A stretch of 42,050 nt of DNA, taken from Pedobacter panaciterrae (GTDB lineage: Bacteria; Bacteroidota; Bacteroidia; Sphingobacteriales; Sphingobacteriaceae). Location of the stretch: positions 1 to 42,050 of the forward strand of contig NZ_LGEL01000047.1 of the NCBI RefSeq assembly GCF_001636695.1. Direction: 5' to 3'. Positions 7,864-16,475 of this stretch are shown piece after piece. The notes under the pieces are model-generated. The model saw nothing but the letters and a program-made list of their open reading frames with translations. It was not told the DNA's origin and did not search any database. Each line of letters opens with the position of its first letter. The first letter of the stretch is position 1. The translations under genes were made by a program, and so were the position numbers.

Positions 7864-9576
7864 TTAAACCGAACTATGTCCTGGTATAGCTGCTATCAGT
7901 TTACGGGTATACTCAGCCTGCGGATTATTATAGATTTCTTCAGGGTACCCTTGTTCCTCTATTTTTCCTTTATTCATTACAATCATTCTGTCAGAAATGT
8001 GTTTTACAACAGCAAGATCATGAGAAATAAAAATATATGTTAAGCCAAATTCCTCTTGCAGCTGACGCAACAGATTTAATACCTGGGCCTGTACTGAAAC
8101 ATCTAATGCAGATACAGATTCGTCGCAAATAATAAAACGGGGTTGCAAAGCAAGCGCTCTGGCGATTACAATACGCTGTCGCTGGCCACCTGAAAATTCG
8201 TGGGGATACCTGTTGAAATGTTCAGCCTTTAAATCTACACGTTCAAGTAATTCAAGGACATGAGCTTTTCGTTTCGCGTCGTTATCAAACACCTGATGTA
8301 CCTGTAAAGGTTCCATTAAGGCATTACCTATGGTAAGTCTTGGGTTTAAGGATGAATATGGATCCTGAAAGATTATTTGTACATCTTTTCGCATCCCTCG
8401 CAAATCTTTCCTGTTAAGAGTGGTAATATTATTGCCGTCAAAAATGATTTGACCGGATGTAGGCTCAACCAGTCTTAATATACTGCGCCCTAAGGTGGTT
8501 TTTCCACATCCTGATTCTCCTACCAAACCGAGGGTCTCTCCCGGAAAAACGTTAAAACTAATATGATCGACTGCTTTTACATAGTCGGTAGTTTTACCAA
8601 ATAAACCATTTTTTATTGGATACCATGTACATAGATCTTTAACCTCTAAGAGTGGTTTCTGGCTGTAAAGTTGATTTCTTCTGATAGCTATTTCAGCATC
8701 GGTAATGTTATTTTGTTCCTCGAGGTGTGCGGTAGACCGATCTGAATCTTCAGTTAGAAAATCAGCTACAATAGGTAATCTTTTTAATAATTTATTTGGT
8801 GCAGGTCTGCAGGCCAGTAAACCTCTGGTATAAGGATGCCGGGCATGATGAAAAATTTGATCGGAAGAACCTTGTTCAACAATTTCGCCCTTATACATAA
8901 CTGCCACTTCATCTGCAATTTCACTGATTACAGCCAGATCATGAGAAATGAAAATCATGGCCATATCTCTTTCCTGTTTAAGCTTCAGTAATAATTCAAG
9001 AATTGTTTTTTGAACGGTTACATCAAGAGCAGTTGTGGGCTCGTCAGCTATTAAAAGTTCCGGATTACAACTAAGCGCCATTGCAATCATTACCCTTTGT
9101 TTTTGTCCGCCAGAAAGTTGGTGAGGGTAGCTGTCAAATATATGTTCCGGCCGGGGTAATTGAACCTCTTTGAAGAGAGCTATGGTTTTATCTTTTGCGG
9201 TATACTTGTCGAGCTGTTGATGGAGTACAATCGCCTCCTCGACCTGCGCACCACAAGTAAATACAGGATTTAAAGAAGTCATAGGTTCCTGAAAGATCAT
9301 TGCAATTTTATTGCCCCTATATCTTCTGATTTCTTCTGATGTTAAATTTAGCAGATCGATTTTATCAAACTCTACCTTGCCACCAATTTTTGTACTTTGC
9401 GGATCATGAAGCCGCATAATAGAGAAAGAAGTTACAGATTTTCCTGATCCGGATTCACCAACAATACCAAGAACTTTACCCTTGTCAATGGAGAAACTCA
9501 CATTGTTAACTGCTTTAAGCCAGGATTTATTCTCTTTATTTAGAAATTGTATGTCGAGGTTTTTAACGTTCAGCAT
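7864..9576 (-). CDS. ABC transporter ATP-binding protein, two fused NBDs (peptide/nickel type)
   Basis: A 570-residue protein made of two complete oligopeptide-type ATPase domains, like a DppD-DppF fusion or YejF. Domain 1 (about 1-260): Walker A GESGSGKS at 40-47, signature LSGGQKQR, Walker [13 protein letters not shown]. Domain 2 (about 305-565): Walker A GESGCGKT, signature FSGGQRQR, Walker [13 protein letters not shown]. Each ends with the peptide-importer C-terminal region (RHPYTRGLL and PQAEYTRKL). It should power import of peptides or similar solutes, but no permease or binding-protein gene lies nearby, so partners must be elsewhere. It converges on the MscS gene. Confidence 0.93.
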   Translation of the reverse strand: MLNVKNLDIQFLNKENKSWLKAVNNVSFSIDKGKVLGIVGESGSGKSVTSFSIMRLHDPQSTKIGGKVEFDKIDLLNLTSEEIRRYRGNKIAMIFQEPMTSLNPVFTCGAQVEEAIVLHQQLDKYTAKDKTIALFKEVQLPRPEHIFDSYPHQLSGGQKQRVMIAMALSCNPELLIADEPTTALDVTVQKTILELLLKLKQERDMAMIFISHDLAVISEIADEVAVMYKGEIVEQGSSDQIFHHARHPYTRGLLACRPAPNKLLKRLPIVADFLTEDSDRSTAHLEEQNNITDAEIAIRRNQLYSQKPLLEVKDLCTWYPIKNGLFGKTTDYVKAVDHISFNVFPGETLGLVGESGCGKTTLGRSILRLVEPTSGQIIFDGNNITTLNRKDLRGMRKDVQIIFQDPYSSLNPRLTIGNALMEPLQVHQVFDNDAKRKAHVLELLERVDLKAEHFNRYPHEFSGGQRQRIVIARALALQPRFIICDESVSALDVSVQAQVLNLLRQLQEEFGLTYIFISHDLAVVKHISDRMIVMNKGKIEEQGYPEEIYNNPQAEYTRKLIAAIPGHSSV

Positions 9577-9596
9577 CGATTTAACAGAACAAAAAA

Positions 9597-9604
9597 CAAA
9601 TTTA
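9597..9604 (-). promoter_or_regulatory. Possible -7 element of the ABC ATPase gene
   Basis: On the minus strand this reads TAAATTTG, a match to TAnnTTTG, and lies 20 bases before the start codon at 9576. An ATTG at 9628-9631 (minus strand) could be the -33 element, with a spacer a little longer than usual. Confidence 0.4.
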
Positions 9605-9668
9605 TATGTACATGAAAATAATTGGCATCAATATAGGGATTTTATCGTCTAAATCCATCTGATTGTGC

Positions 9669-9676
9669 TATTTTTG
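9669..9676 (+). promoter_or_regulatory. -7 element directly before the start at 9681
   Basis: TATTTTTG matches TAnnTTTG and ends four bases before the ATG at 9681. Transcription would start at or next to the start codon, giving a leaderless or nearly leaderless mRNA. No clear -33 element was found. This element is also the reason for rejecting the in-frame ATG at 9663. Confidence 0.5.
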
Positions 9677-9680
9677 CAAA

Positions 9681-10991
9681 ATGGAAAGAGAAATCCTTGA
9701 TACCAAGCGTAAAGCTTTAAAGATTAACTTAAACCCTAAAATTTACGGAACTTTTGCAGAGATAGGTGCAGGACAGGAAGTGGCCCGTAATTTCTTTACC
9801 GCAGGTGCCGCTTCAGGTACAGTTGCAAAAACTATGTCAGCATATGATATGACATTCAGTGATGCAATTTACGGCGTAGAAGAGTCTGGCAGATATGTAA
9901 GTAAATCCAGATTGTTGAAAATGCTAAACCACGAGTTTGGTTTATTGACTGAAAGATTGAGTGGTGAAAAGTATGACGACAGAACTTTTTTTGCCTTTGC
10001 TGATACAGTAACTACACTTAACTATAACAAATCTAACGATCCGCATGGTTGGATTGGACTTCGGTTTCAATCAGAACCAGGAGGTGAACCCAACGAGATA
10101 TTTTTTCATGTTCGCTTGCTCGATACTGATGCCGCATTACAGCAAAATGTATTAGGGATAATTGGTGTTAATCTTGTTTATGCTGCATTTTATTATAATC
10201 AGGACCGCAAAGCAATGATTGAATCATTAGCAGATAACCTGACAGTTGGCTCCGTTGAAATTGATCTTATCTCTGTAAATGGTCCAATATTTAAAGGCGC
10301 AGATAACATATTGTTAAATCTTTACCTGATCGTTAAAGATTTCTCAGATGCTGCTATTTTTGATGCAGAAGGACAGCCTTGTTTGCCGAAAGACCTGCTC
10401 TATAAAAAGGATATTATGATATTGCGTACAAAGTATGCACAGAAATCTCATCCAAATTTTAGCATGCTGAACAAAGCTGTTGATCAGTTTGTTAAAACAG
10501 AAAATGTAAAAGAAGATAACCTAAGCGTTCTGATAGAGGTATTGATGTCGAACTTATTGTCGACAGGAGATGACTTGCATGAGGTTGACTTAAGGGCTGT
10601 TGCGAAAAGAGCAGAGGAAATGTGCAAGACCGGAAATAAGGTAATCGTATCAAACTTTGCCAGACACAACAAGTTAGCTAAATACCTTGATCGTTGCAGG
10701 CCAAAAAGTGTAGGTATATCTACTAATATCAATAACCTTAAATTTGTATTTAATTCAAATAATTTTGGTGAAAATTATACGAGCCAATTGTTAAGTTATG
10801 TGAGTGATATGTTTAGCAAAAATGTTAAGCTTTTCGCTTATCCATTCCTTGATAAGAAAACAAATGAAGTTGTTACCTCAGCAAATATGCCCGTAACTCC
10901 TGATGCGAAACCCTTGTTCGATTTCTTAATTATCAACGGATATATTACAGATATTCAGGATTATAGTGAAGATGATGTAAAAACAGTTTAA
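9681..10991 (+). CDS. Conserved Bacteroidota protein of unknown function
   Basis: A soluble protein of 436 residues with no signal peptide or membrane segment. It starts MEREILDTKRKALKINLNP and has a well-conserved-looking N-terminal part (YGTFAEIGAGQEVARNFF, then GTVAKTMSAYDM). I recognise the protein as one widespread in Bacteroidota but cannot name a biochemical role, and I see no P-loop, Rossmann signature or metal-binding cluster. The start is placed at 9681 because an earlier in-frame ATG (9663) lies before and across the -7 promoter element. Its stop codon lies in a perfect inverted repeat that probably terminates transcription. Confidence 0.85.
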   Translation: MEREILDTKRKALKINLNPKIYGTFAEIGAGQEVARNFFTAGAASGTVAKTMSAYDMTFSDAIYGVEESGRYVSKSRLLKMLNHEFGLLTERLSGEKYDDRTFFAFADTVTTLNYNKSNDPHGWIGLRFQSEPGGEPNEIFFHVRLLDTDAALQQNVLGIIGVNLVYAAFYYNQDRKAMIESLADNLTVGSVEIDLISVNGPIFKGADNILLNLYLIVKDFSDAAIFDAEGQPCLPKDLLYKKDIMILRTKYAQKSHPNFSMLNKAVDQFVKTENVKEDNLSVLIEVLMSNLLSTGDDLHEVDLRAVAKRAEEMCKTGNKVIVSNFARHNKLAKYLDRCRPKSVGISTNINNLKFVFNSNNFGENYTSQLLSYVSDMFSKNVKLFAYPFLDKKTNEVVTSANMPVTPDAKPLFDFLIINGYITDIQDYSEDDVKTV

Positions 10992-11005
10992 GAAACTGTT
11001 TTTAC
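10977..11005. terminator. Bidirectional terminator hairpin
   Basis: A perfect 13-bp inverted repeat: GTAAAAACAGTTT (10977-10989) and AAACTGTTTTTAC (10993-11005) with a 3-base loop AAG. It overlaps the stop codon of the plus-strand gene and precedes the end of the minus-strand GNAT gene (11012). The A5 and T5 runs inside the arms give each strand a U-rich tract after the inner CAGTTT/AAACTG stem. Confidence 0.75.
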
Positions 11006-11011
11006 AAAATA

Positions 11012-11452
11012 TTAAAGGTCTTTATAAGCATCTTTAATTGTTATTGCCATTAGCCTATCTGGATGTTCAATTGATTTAAAACCAAATTGTGCATATAGTC
11101 CATGGGCATCTTGTGTACCTAGCATATATCTTCTTAATCCTTGCAAGTCTTTGTGGAAAAGCATTAGTGACATCAGCTTTTTTGATAAGCCTTGTCCTCT
11201 GTATATTTCTTCAATATAAACATCAGCAAGGTAGGCAAAGGTAGCCTTATCTGTTATCCATCTGGCAAAACCAATTTGCTTAGTGTCTTTGTAAATTCCA
11301 AAACACAAAGAATTCTCAATGGATTTTTTAACAATTTCTAAAGGGATGTTATCAGCCCAGTAAGATTGGGTACTCAGATAGTGATGAATAGCAATAGGAT
11401 CTATTTTATTCTTATCATCTGAGAAGATAAAACCATGATCTTCAATTTCCAT
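11012..11452 (-). CDS. GNAT-family N-acetyltransferase
   Basis: A 146-residue protein of the acetyl-CoA-dependent GNAT fold. The acetyl-CoA binding loop is seen as IYRGQGLSKKLM (about residues 83-94), preceded by the beta strand AYLADVYI and followed by the late motif GLYAQFGFKSIEHPDRLM. The acceptor substrate cannot be deduced. Its ATG shares a base with the stop of the yajQ-type gene (TAATG), so it is translated from the same mRNA by coupling. There is no evident functional link between the two. Confidence 0.88.
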   Translation of the reverse strand: MEIEDHGFIFSDDKNKIDPIAIHHYLSTQSYWADNIPLEIVKKSIENSLCFGIYKDTKQIGFARWITDKATFAYLADVYIEEIYRGQGLSKKLMSLMLFHKDLQGLRRYMLGTQDAHGLYAQFGFKSIEHPDRLMAITIKDAYKDL

Positions 11453-11943
11453 TAGTTCCTCATATTAATGAATTGCAAAGGTTGTCCAAAATCTTCTTTT
11501 CTGCAAAGTGAAATCACAGCCTGCAGGTCATCAATGCTTTTGCTTTGTACACGAACCTGATCATCCATCATAGATGGCTGTACTTTTAATCCACTTGCTT
11601 TTATTTTTGCAACTATTTTTTTTGCAGTCTCTTTATCTATTCCTTCTTTAATAGTAATTTCCTTACGGATCATGTTACCTGAGGCGTATTGCTCTTTGCC
11701 AAAATCCAGACTTTTAGCGTCAAGATTCTGCTTTATCATTCTGGAAATAATAGCGTCTTCTATAGCTTTTAAGCGCATATCATCCTCTGTAACTATAGTA
11801 ATTACATTGGTTTTTTTATCGTGGTCAATGGTGCTTTTTGAAGTACTGAAATCATAACGGTTAAGGATCTCCTTTTTTGCGTTATTCATTGCATTATCAA
11901 ATGTTTGAGCATCTACTTTGCTTACAATATCGAAAGTGGGCAT
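11452..11943 (-). CDS. YajQ-family nucleotide/c-di-GMP-binding protein
   Basis: A 163-residue cytoplasmic protein of the YajQ family, usual length. It starts MPTFDIVSKVDAQTFDNAMN, has NRYDFSTSKSTIDHD and MIKQNLDAKSLDFGKEQ, and ends VISLCRKEDFGQPLQFINMRN, all family hallmarks. Members have two ferredoxin-like domains and bind nucleic acid or cyclic di-GMP; which ligand applies here is not known. It is the first gene of a two-gene unit with the GNAT enzyme. Confidence 0.93.
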   Translation of the reverse strand: MPTFDIVSKVDAQTFDNAMNNAKKEILNRYDFSTSKSTIDHDKKTNVITIVTEDDMRLKAIEDAIISRMIKQNLDAKSLDFGKEQYASGNMIRKEITIKEGIDKETAKKIVAKIKASGLKVQPSMMDDQVRVQSKSIDDLQAVISLCRKEDFGQPLQFINMRN

Positions 11944-12104
11944 GATTATAGCTTTATAGTAAAAAATATATTAGATTTAAGTAAAAATTGATTTCTCTGT
12001 ACAAAAAAACGAAATTATTACGAACCATCGTGATTTTACATACATAAAATGTAATCATTGATAGCCGTTATAATTCTAAGCTGTGACATTAAAACTTATA
12101 ACAT

Positions 12105-12713
12105 ATGAAAACCAATAACTCAAAGGTGCAAAAAAAAGGCTCAAAAAAAGCAGTTAAAAAAGAATTAGAGAAAAGTTTAAGAGAGAAATTTCTGGAAGTT
12201 GTAAAACATCTGGGACACGATGCAGAAAGAATTGGGAAAGATATTGAGATTGCCAGCAAGTTTGTAGCTAAAAAATTATCAAAAAAATTTAAGGATGTAA
12301 AATCAGTTGTTGAAAATAAAATTGACGAAGCAACCTCATCAAATGAACCTGTAGCTAAAAAGGTAGAAGAGGTAAAGAAAAATACAATCAAAGGAGCTAA
12401 GAGCGCAAAAAAAGTAGTTCAAAAAGCAGTTGCTAAAGCAAGGCCGGTAGCTCAAAGTGTTAAGGTTGCGGCAATTGCAACTGAAGAGAAAGCTGCTAAA
12501 GCAATTTCTAAATCAGTACAGGACGTGGCTACCAAAGTAGCAGAGAAAGTTGCGTCAAAGCCTGTTGCTAAAGCAGCTGTTAAGGCTGTAACCAAACCGG
12601 CATCTAAACCAGTGGCCAAGGCGATATCTGCAAAACCAGTTGTAAGTAAGGCACCGGTTAAAAAAACTGTAAAACCTGCAGCGCCAAAAACACCACCACA
12701 AAAAGCTAAATAA
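12105..12713 (+). CDS. Histone-H1-like Lys/Ala-rich protein
   Basis: A 202-residue, extremely basic protein. Residues 1-75 contain a charged, mainly helical region (KFLEVVKHLGHDAERIGK, then FVAKKLSKKFKDVKS). The rest is low-complexity sequence of KxVA, KPVAKA and KKxVKPA repeats, similar to the tail of eukaryotic H1 and to bacterial Hc1/AlgP-type proteins. It very probably binds DNA or another polyanion without sequence specificity. It precedes ppk1 by 112 bases on the same strand. The repeat composition resembles the L27 tail in this window, which may simply reflect shared low-complexity bias. Confidence 0.8.
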   Translation: MKTNNSKVQKKGSKKAVKKELEKSLREKFLEVVKHLGHDAERIGKDIEIASKFVAKKLSKKFKDVKSVVENKIDEATSSNEPVAKKVEEVKKNTIKGAKSAKKVVQKAVAKARPVAQSVKVAAIATEEKAAKAISKSVQDVATKVAEKVASKPVAKAAVKAVTKPASKPVAKAISAKPVVSKAPVKKTVKPAAPKTPPQKAK

Positions 12714-12825
12714 GCGCAGTAAGAACAAAGTTTAGATTAAGAGTTAAGTTTGGATCTATTATTTGAGTAATAATTAACAATTACTTAACAATAGAATTTG
12801 CAGTTTTGAGGACCAATAATATTTA

Positions 12826-14880
12826 ATGAAAAAAAAGGCGCCGTTTCTAAACCGAGAGATCAGTTGGTTATATTTTAACGAACGGGTTTTACAGGAAGCT
12901 GCCGATGAAACAGTACCGCTCATTGAACGGATAAAGTTTTTATCTATCTTCTCGTCGAACCTTGAGGAGTTTTATCGGGTAAGGGTAGCTACATTAAGCC
13001 GGCTATCCAACCTAAATGATAAGGCCAAAGCTTTATTGGGCTTTAATCCTAAAAAGATTTTAAATGAGATAAAGAATATTGTTGTAAAGCAGGAACGCAA
13101 GTTTGAACAGCTTTTTCAGGCAACATTAATTAATGAATTAGCACAGAACAGAATCTTTATTTTAAACGAAACCCAGCTCAATGTTTCGCGGGGGGAGTTT
13201 GTACGTAATCATTTTAGAGACAGGATACTTTCAAATCTTGTTCCTATTATGATAGATCTTGATAAACCTTTTCCGGAACTTAAAGACAGGTACCTATATT
13301 TCTTTGTTAGACTTTCAAAAAAAACATCGAAGAAAAACGAGAAGTATGCATTGATAGAATTGCCTCCTGATTTGCCAAGGTTTCTTGTTTTACCGGAAAC
13401 TAATGGACTTAAATTTATCATCCTTGCAGAAGATATAATTAAGTATTGTTTGGATGACATCTTCTACGTTTTCAATTACGATATTATAGATGCATATTCT
13501 ATTCAGCTTACAAGGGATGCAGAACTGGATATAGATAAAAACATCAATGACAAATTTGTTGAAGACCTGAAAACCAGTCTCGATAAACGTAAAAAAGGTA
13601 AGCCAATGCGTCTCCTTTACGATACGGAAATGCCGTTTGAGATGCTTACTGTTTTGGTTTCTAAACTTAAGGTTGAGGCTGAAAGTTTAATTCCCGGAAA
13701 CAGGTATCATAAATTCGGTGACTTTATTGCCTTTCCAAATGTTGGCTCTAAAGATCTGGAGTATCCAAAGAATGTTCCCTTGAAAGTAGCAGGACTACAT
13801 CGCACCGAAAGTATTTTTAATAAACTAAGTGAACGGGATTACCTGATCAATTTGCCTTACCAGTCGTACGATTATATTATTCTGTTTTTACGTGAGGCGG
13901 CAATTGATCCGAAAGTAACGGAAATCAATATTACGTTGTACCGACTGGCTGAAAACTCAAGAGTCGTAAACGCCTTAATAAATGCTGCTAAAAATGGTAA
14001 AAAAGTTCATTGCCTGGTAGAGTTAAAAGCGAGGTTTGATGAACAGGCAAACATATTCTGGACAAGCAAATTAGAAGAAGAAGGTGTCCATGTTAATTAT
14101 GGATTAACTGATTATAAAGTGCACTCAAAAATCTGCCTTGTTAAAAGGATAGAGAAGGGTAGAGCAGTGTATTATGCCAATCTTGCTACCGGTAATTTTA
14201 ACGAGAAAACAGCCAAGCTCTATTGTGATCACAGTATTTTTACTGCTAAAAAGGAAATTACACAGGATTTACTTAAGCTCTTTAATGCCTTGAACAAAAG
14301 GATGGTAATAAAAGGATTTAAGCACCTGATTGTTTCGCCACTTGAGTCCAGAACCAAAATATATGGACTGATAGATAGGGAAATTAGGTTTGCAAAGCAA
14401 GGTAAAACAGCTTATCTCATTTTAAAAGTAAATAGCCTTGCCGACGAAGGTATAGTAGAAAAACTTTATGAAGCAAGCAATGCAGGTGTAATAGTTAAAC
14501 TTATAGTTAGGGGCATTTGTACCCTGGTTCCGGGTATAGAAGACTTTAGTGAAAATATTACAGTGATCAGCATTATTGATAAGTTTCTGGAACATGCCAG
14601 GGTATTCATATTTGGTAATAATAATAAAGAAGAAATGTTTCTGTCATCTGCTGATTTGATGAGCAGAAACTTTGAGCACAGGGTAGAAGTAGGGTTCCCT
14701 GTTTTAGATGAAGACGTAAGACAGGAAATCAGAGATATTATTGAATTTCAATTGCAAGATAATGTTAAGGCAAGAGATATTACCCGCTTAAACAATAATA
14801 AATACCACAAAAACAGACTCACAACAAAAGTTAGGGCGCAGGTGCAAACCTACAATTACTTAAAAAATAAACATCAATAA
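12826..14880 (+). CDS. ppk1: Polyphosphate kinase 1
   Basis: PPK1 makes inorganic polyphosphate from the gamma-phosphate of ATP. It is 684 residues long, typical. The N-terminal domain has FLNREISWLYFNERVLQEA; the catalytic part has two PLD-like domains. The phospho-His is probably His433 in YKVHSKICL, followed by YYANLATGNFNEKTAKLY. The second PLD-like motif is EHARVFIFGNNNKEEMFLS, then SADLMSRNFEHRVEV. The ppx gene follows after 4 bases, so synthesis and breakdown enzymes are made from one mRNA. Confidence 0.96.
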   Translation: MKKKAPFLNREISWLYFNERVLQEAADETVPLIERIKFLSIFSSNLEEFYRVRVATLSRLSNLNDKAKALLGFNPKKILNEIKNIVVKQERKFEQLFQATLINELAQNRIFILNETQLNVSRGEFVRNHFRDRILSNLVPIMIDLDKPFPELKDRYLYFFVRLSKKTSKKNEKYALIELPPDLPRFLVLPETNGLKFIILAEDIIKYCLDDIFYVFNYDIIDAYSIQLTRDAELDIDKNINDKFVEDLKTSLDKRKKGKPMRLLYDTEMPFEMLTVLVSKLKVEAESLIPGNRYHKFGDFIAFPNVGSKDLEYPKNVPLKVAGLHRTESIFNKLSERDYLINLPYQSYDYIILFLREAAIDPKVTEINITLYRLAENSRVVNALINAAKNGKKVHCLVELKARFDEQANIFWTSKLEEEGVHVNYGLTDYKVHSKICLVKRIEKGRAVYYANLATGNFNEKTAKLYCDHSIFTAKKEITQDLLKLFNALNKRMVIKGFKHLIVSPLESRTKIYGLIDREIRFAKQGKTAYLILKVNSLADEGIVEKLYEASNAGVIVKLIVRGICTLVPGIEDFSENITVISIIDKFLEHARVFIFGNNNKEEMFLSSADLMSRNFEHRVEVGFPVLDEDVRQEIRDIIEFQLQDNVKARDITRLNNNKYHKNRLTTKVRAQVQTYNYLKNKHQ

Positions 14881-14884
14881 AGCA

Positions 14885-15763
14885 ATGTTAAGATACGCTG
14901 CAATAGATATAGGTTCAAATGCTGTAAGGTTACTGATAGCTGATATCTCGAAAACTGAAAAAGGCTATAGTTATAAAAAAAATACCTTGGTAAGGGTACC
15001 ATTGAGGCTGGGAGATGACGCGTTTCTGGATCACAGATTATCTGAGCGTAAAGTAGAAGACCTTGTTAAAACAATGAGTGCTTTTAAAAACCTGATGGAT
15101 GTTTATCATGTTTCGGAATATCTTGCTTGCGCAACTTCTGCAATGCGCGAAGCAGAAAATGGAGCAGAGGTTATAGAAAGGATTAAGAATATTGCAAATC
15201 TTGATCTTGAAATTATTGAAGGTCAGAGAGAAGCAAATATCATATATGCTAATCATATTGAAGAAAACCTGGATGCTAAAAGGAGCTATCTGTATATTGA
15301 TGTAGGTGGCGGTAGTACTGAACTTTCGGTTTTTGTAAACAAGGAGCCTGTAGCTTCCAAATCTTTCGATATTGGAACGATAAGAATTCTGGACAATCAG
15401 GATAAAGATGAGACCTGGGAGGAAATGCGTCTTTGGGTAAAGGAAAACACAAAAACCCTTAAAAACGTTGCCGGCATTGGAACTGGTGGAAACATTAACA
15501 AGCTGTTCAGAATGTCGGATGAAAAGGATGGAATGCCACTCTCATTCTTAAAATTAAAAGGTCTGTACAATCAATTGAACGGACATTCTTTAAAGGAAAG
15601 GATTAGCGTATTTGGCCTTAATCCGGATAGGGCCGACGTAATTATTCCTGCTTGTGAAATCTACATTACTTTAATGAAGTGGACAGGTATTAAACAAATC
15701 TACGTACCCAAAGTTGGATTGGTAGATGGAATAATTAACCTGTTGATTGAAGAGAATTTATAA
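14885..15763 (+). CDS. ppx: Exopolyphosphatase (Ppx/GppA family), short form
   Basis: A 292-residue protein of the ASKHA fold that releases phosphate from polyphosphate or hydrolyses pppGpp. Motifs: phosphate-1 AAIDIGSNAVRLLI at the N-terminus, CATSAMREAENG, phosphate-2 YIDVGGGSTELSVF and GIGTGGNINKL. It lacks the C-terminal HD-like domain of the long E. coli form and matches the shorter type common in Bacteroidota. It is in an operon with ppk1, which supports polyphosphate as substrate. Its end overlaps the convergent phosphopantetheinyl transferase gene by 6 bases. Confidence 0.92.
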   Translation: MLRYAAIDIGSNAVRLLIADISKTEKGYSYKKNTLVRVPLRLGDDAFLDHRLSERKVEDLVKTMSAFKNLMDVYHVSEYLACATSAMREAENGAEVIERIKNIANLDLEIIEGQREANIIYANHIEENLDAKRSYLYIDVGGGSTELSVFVNKEPVASKSFDIGTIRILDNQDKDETWEEMRLWVKENTKTLKNVAGIGTGGNINKLFRMSDEKDGMPLSFLKLKGLYNQLNGHSLKERISVFGLNPDRADVIIPACEIYITLMKWTGIKQIYVPKVGLVDGIINLLIEENL

Positions 15764-16222
15764 ATAGACCAGGGCAAGGTAAGCACCATGGTGACTTACC
15801 GATGCCGGTTTGGTTTTTTTGTAATCAAACAGTGCATGTCCGGTTATTTTAATCTCAACCTTTTCCAGTTCTTCCAATTGCGTTGAGGCTATAGTATGAA
15901 TGTAATGCTCATCAAAAACACTTTCGGTATAGTACAGCTCATTTTCATAAGATACATTTCCTGTCGCAGTATTATTGTGAATAATTAAATTGTTGCATTG
16001 CAACTTAAGTGGGGCAAACTCACGGAGTTTAGCCTCTCGTGAATATATTTTGTAGGCAGATTCTTTCATGCTCCATAACAACCATATAATCATGGAAGGA
16101 TGGATGCCTGAAGTGATCATAAATTGTTCTTCAGTGTTAAAGATCTTGTCCAGGTAGCCTTTCCTTTTCCAGTTACTATCTATTTCAGCCTGTAAAAGAT
16201 CTACAATATCGTTGCCTATCAT
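15758..16222 (-). CDS. 4'-phosphopantetheinyl transferase superfamily protein
   Basis: A 154-residue enzyme that moves the phosphopantetheine arm of CoA to the serine of a carrier protein. It starts IGNDIVDLLQAE, with the Mg-binding Asp as in AcpS, and has the second signature WLLWSMKESAYKIY, which is the family W(S/G)xKE(S/A)xxK pattern. The gene overlaps the ACP gene by 4 bases and is the last of the dehydratase-KS-ACP-PPTase unit. It therefore probably activates that ACP and not only the housekeeping fatty-acid ACP. Confidence 0.9.
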   Translation of the reverse strand: MIGNDIVDLLQAEIDSNWKRKGYLDKIFNTEEQFMITSGIHPSMIIWLLWSMKESAYKIYSREAKLREFAPLKLQCNNLIIHNNTATGNVSYENELYYTESVFDEHYIHTIASTQLEELEKVEIKITGHALFDYKKTKPASVSHHGAYLALVYL

Positions 16223-16473
16223 TTTGTTCTCAGTTTATCTTCGATGATTTCAATTGCAGCATTTACAGTGAGCATTCGTTCCATTGAAAGGTTGTCAATC
16301 TCGATGTCAAATTCTTCTTCAACATCTAAAATTACATCAACCAGGTTTGCAGAATTGATCTTCAGGTCTTTAATGAAATCAGTGTTTTCATTAATTGAAG
16401 CTACGGCATCCTTATCTTGCGCATAGGTGGTAATAATAGGCGTAAGCCTTGCTATTAATTCTGCTCTGTCCAT
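16219..16473 (-). CDS. Acyl carrier protein
   Basis: An 84-residue acidic carrier protein. The phosphopantetheine attachment site is Ser41 in DLKINSANLVDVILDVEE; the Asp that normally precedes the Ser (DSL) is replaced by Asn (NSA), a variation seen in secondary-metabolism ACPs. The helix-III region FDIEIDNLSMERMLTV follows. It lies between the KS gene (2-base gap) and the PPTase gene (4-base overlap), which indicates a dedicated carrier for this cluster. Confidence 0.92.
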   Translation of the reverse strand: MDRAELIARLTPIITTYAQDKDAVASINENTDFIKDLKINSANLVDVILDVEEEFDIEIDNLSMERMLTVNAAIEIIEDKLRTK

Positions 16474-16475
16474 AT

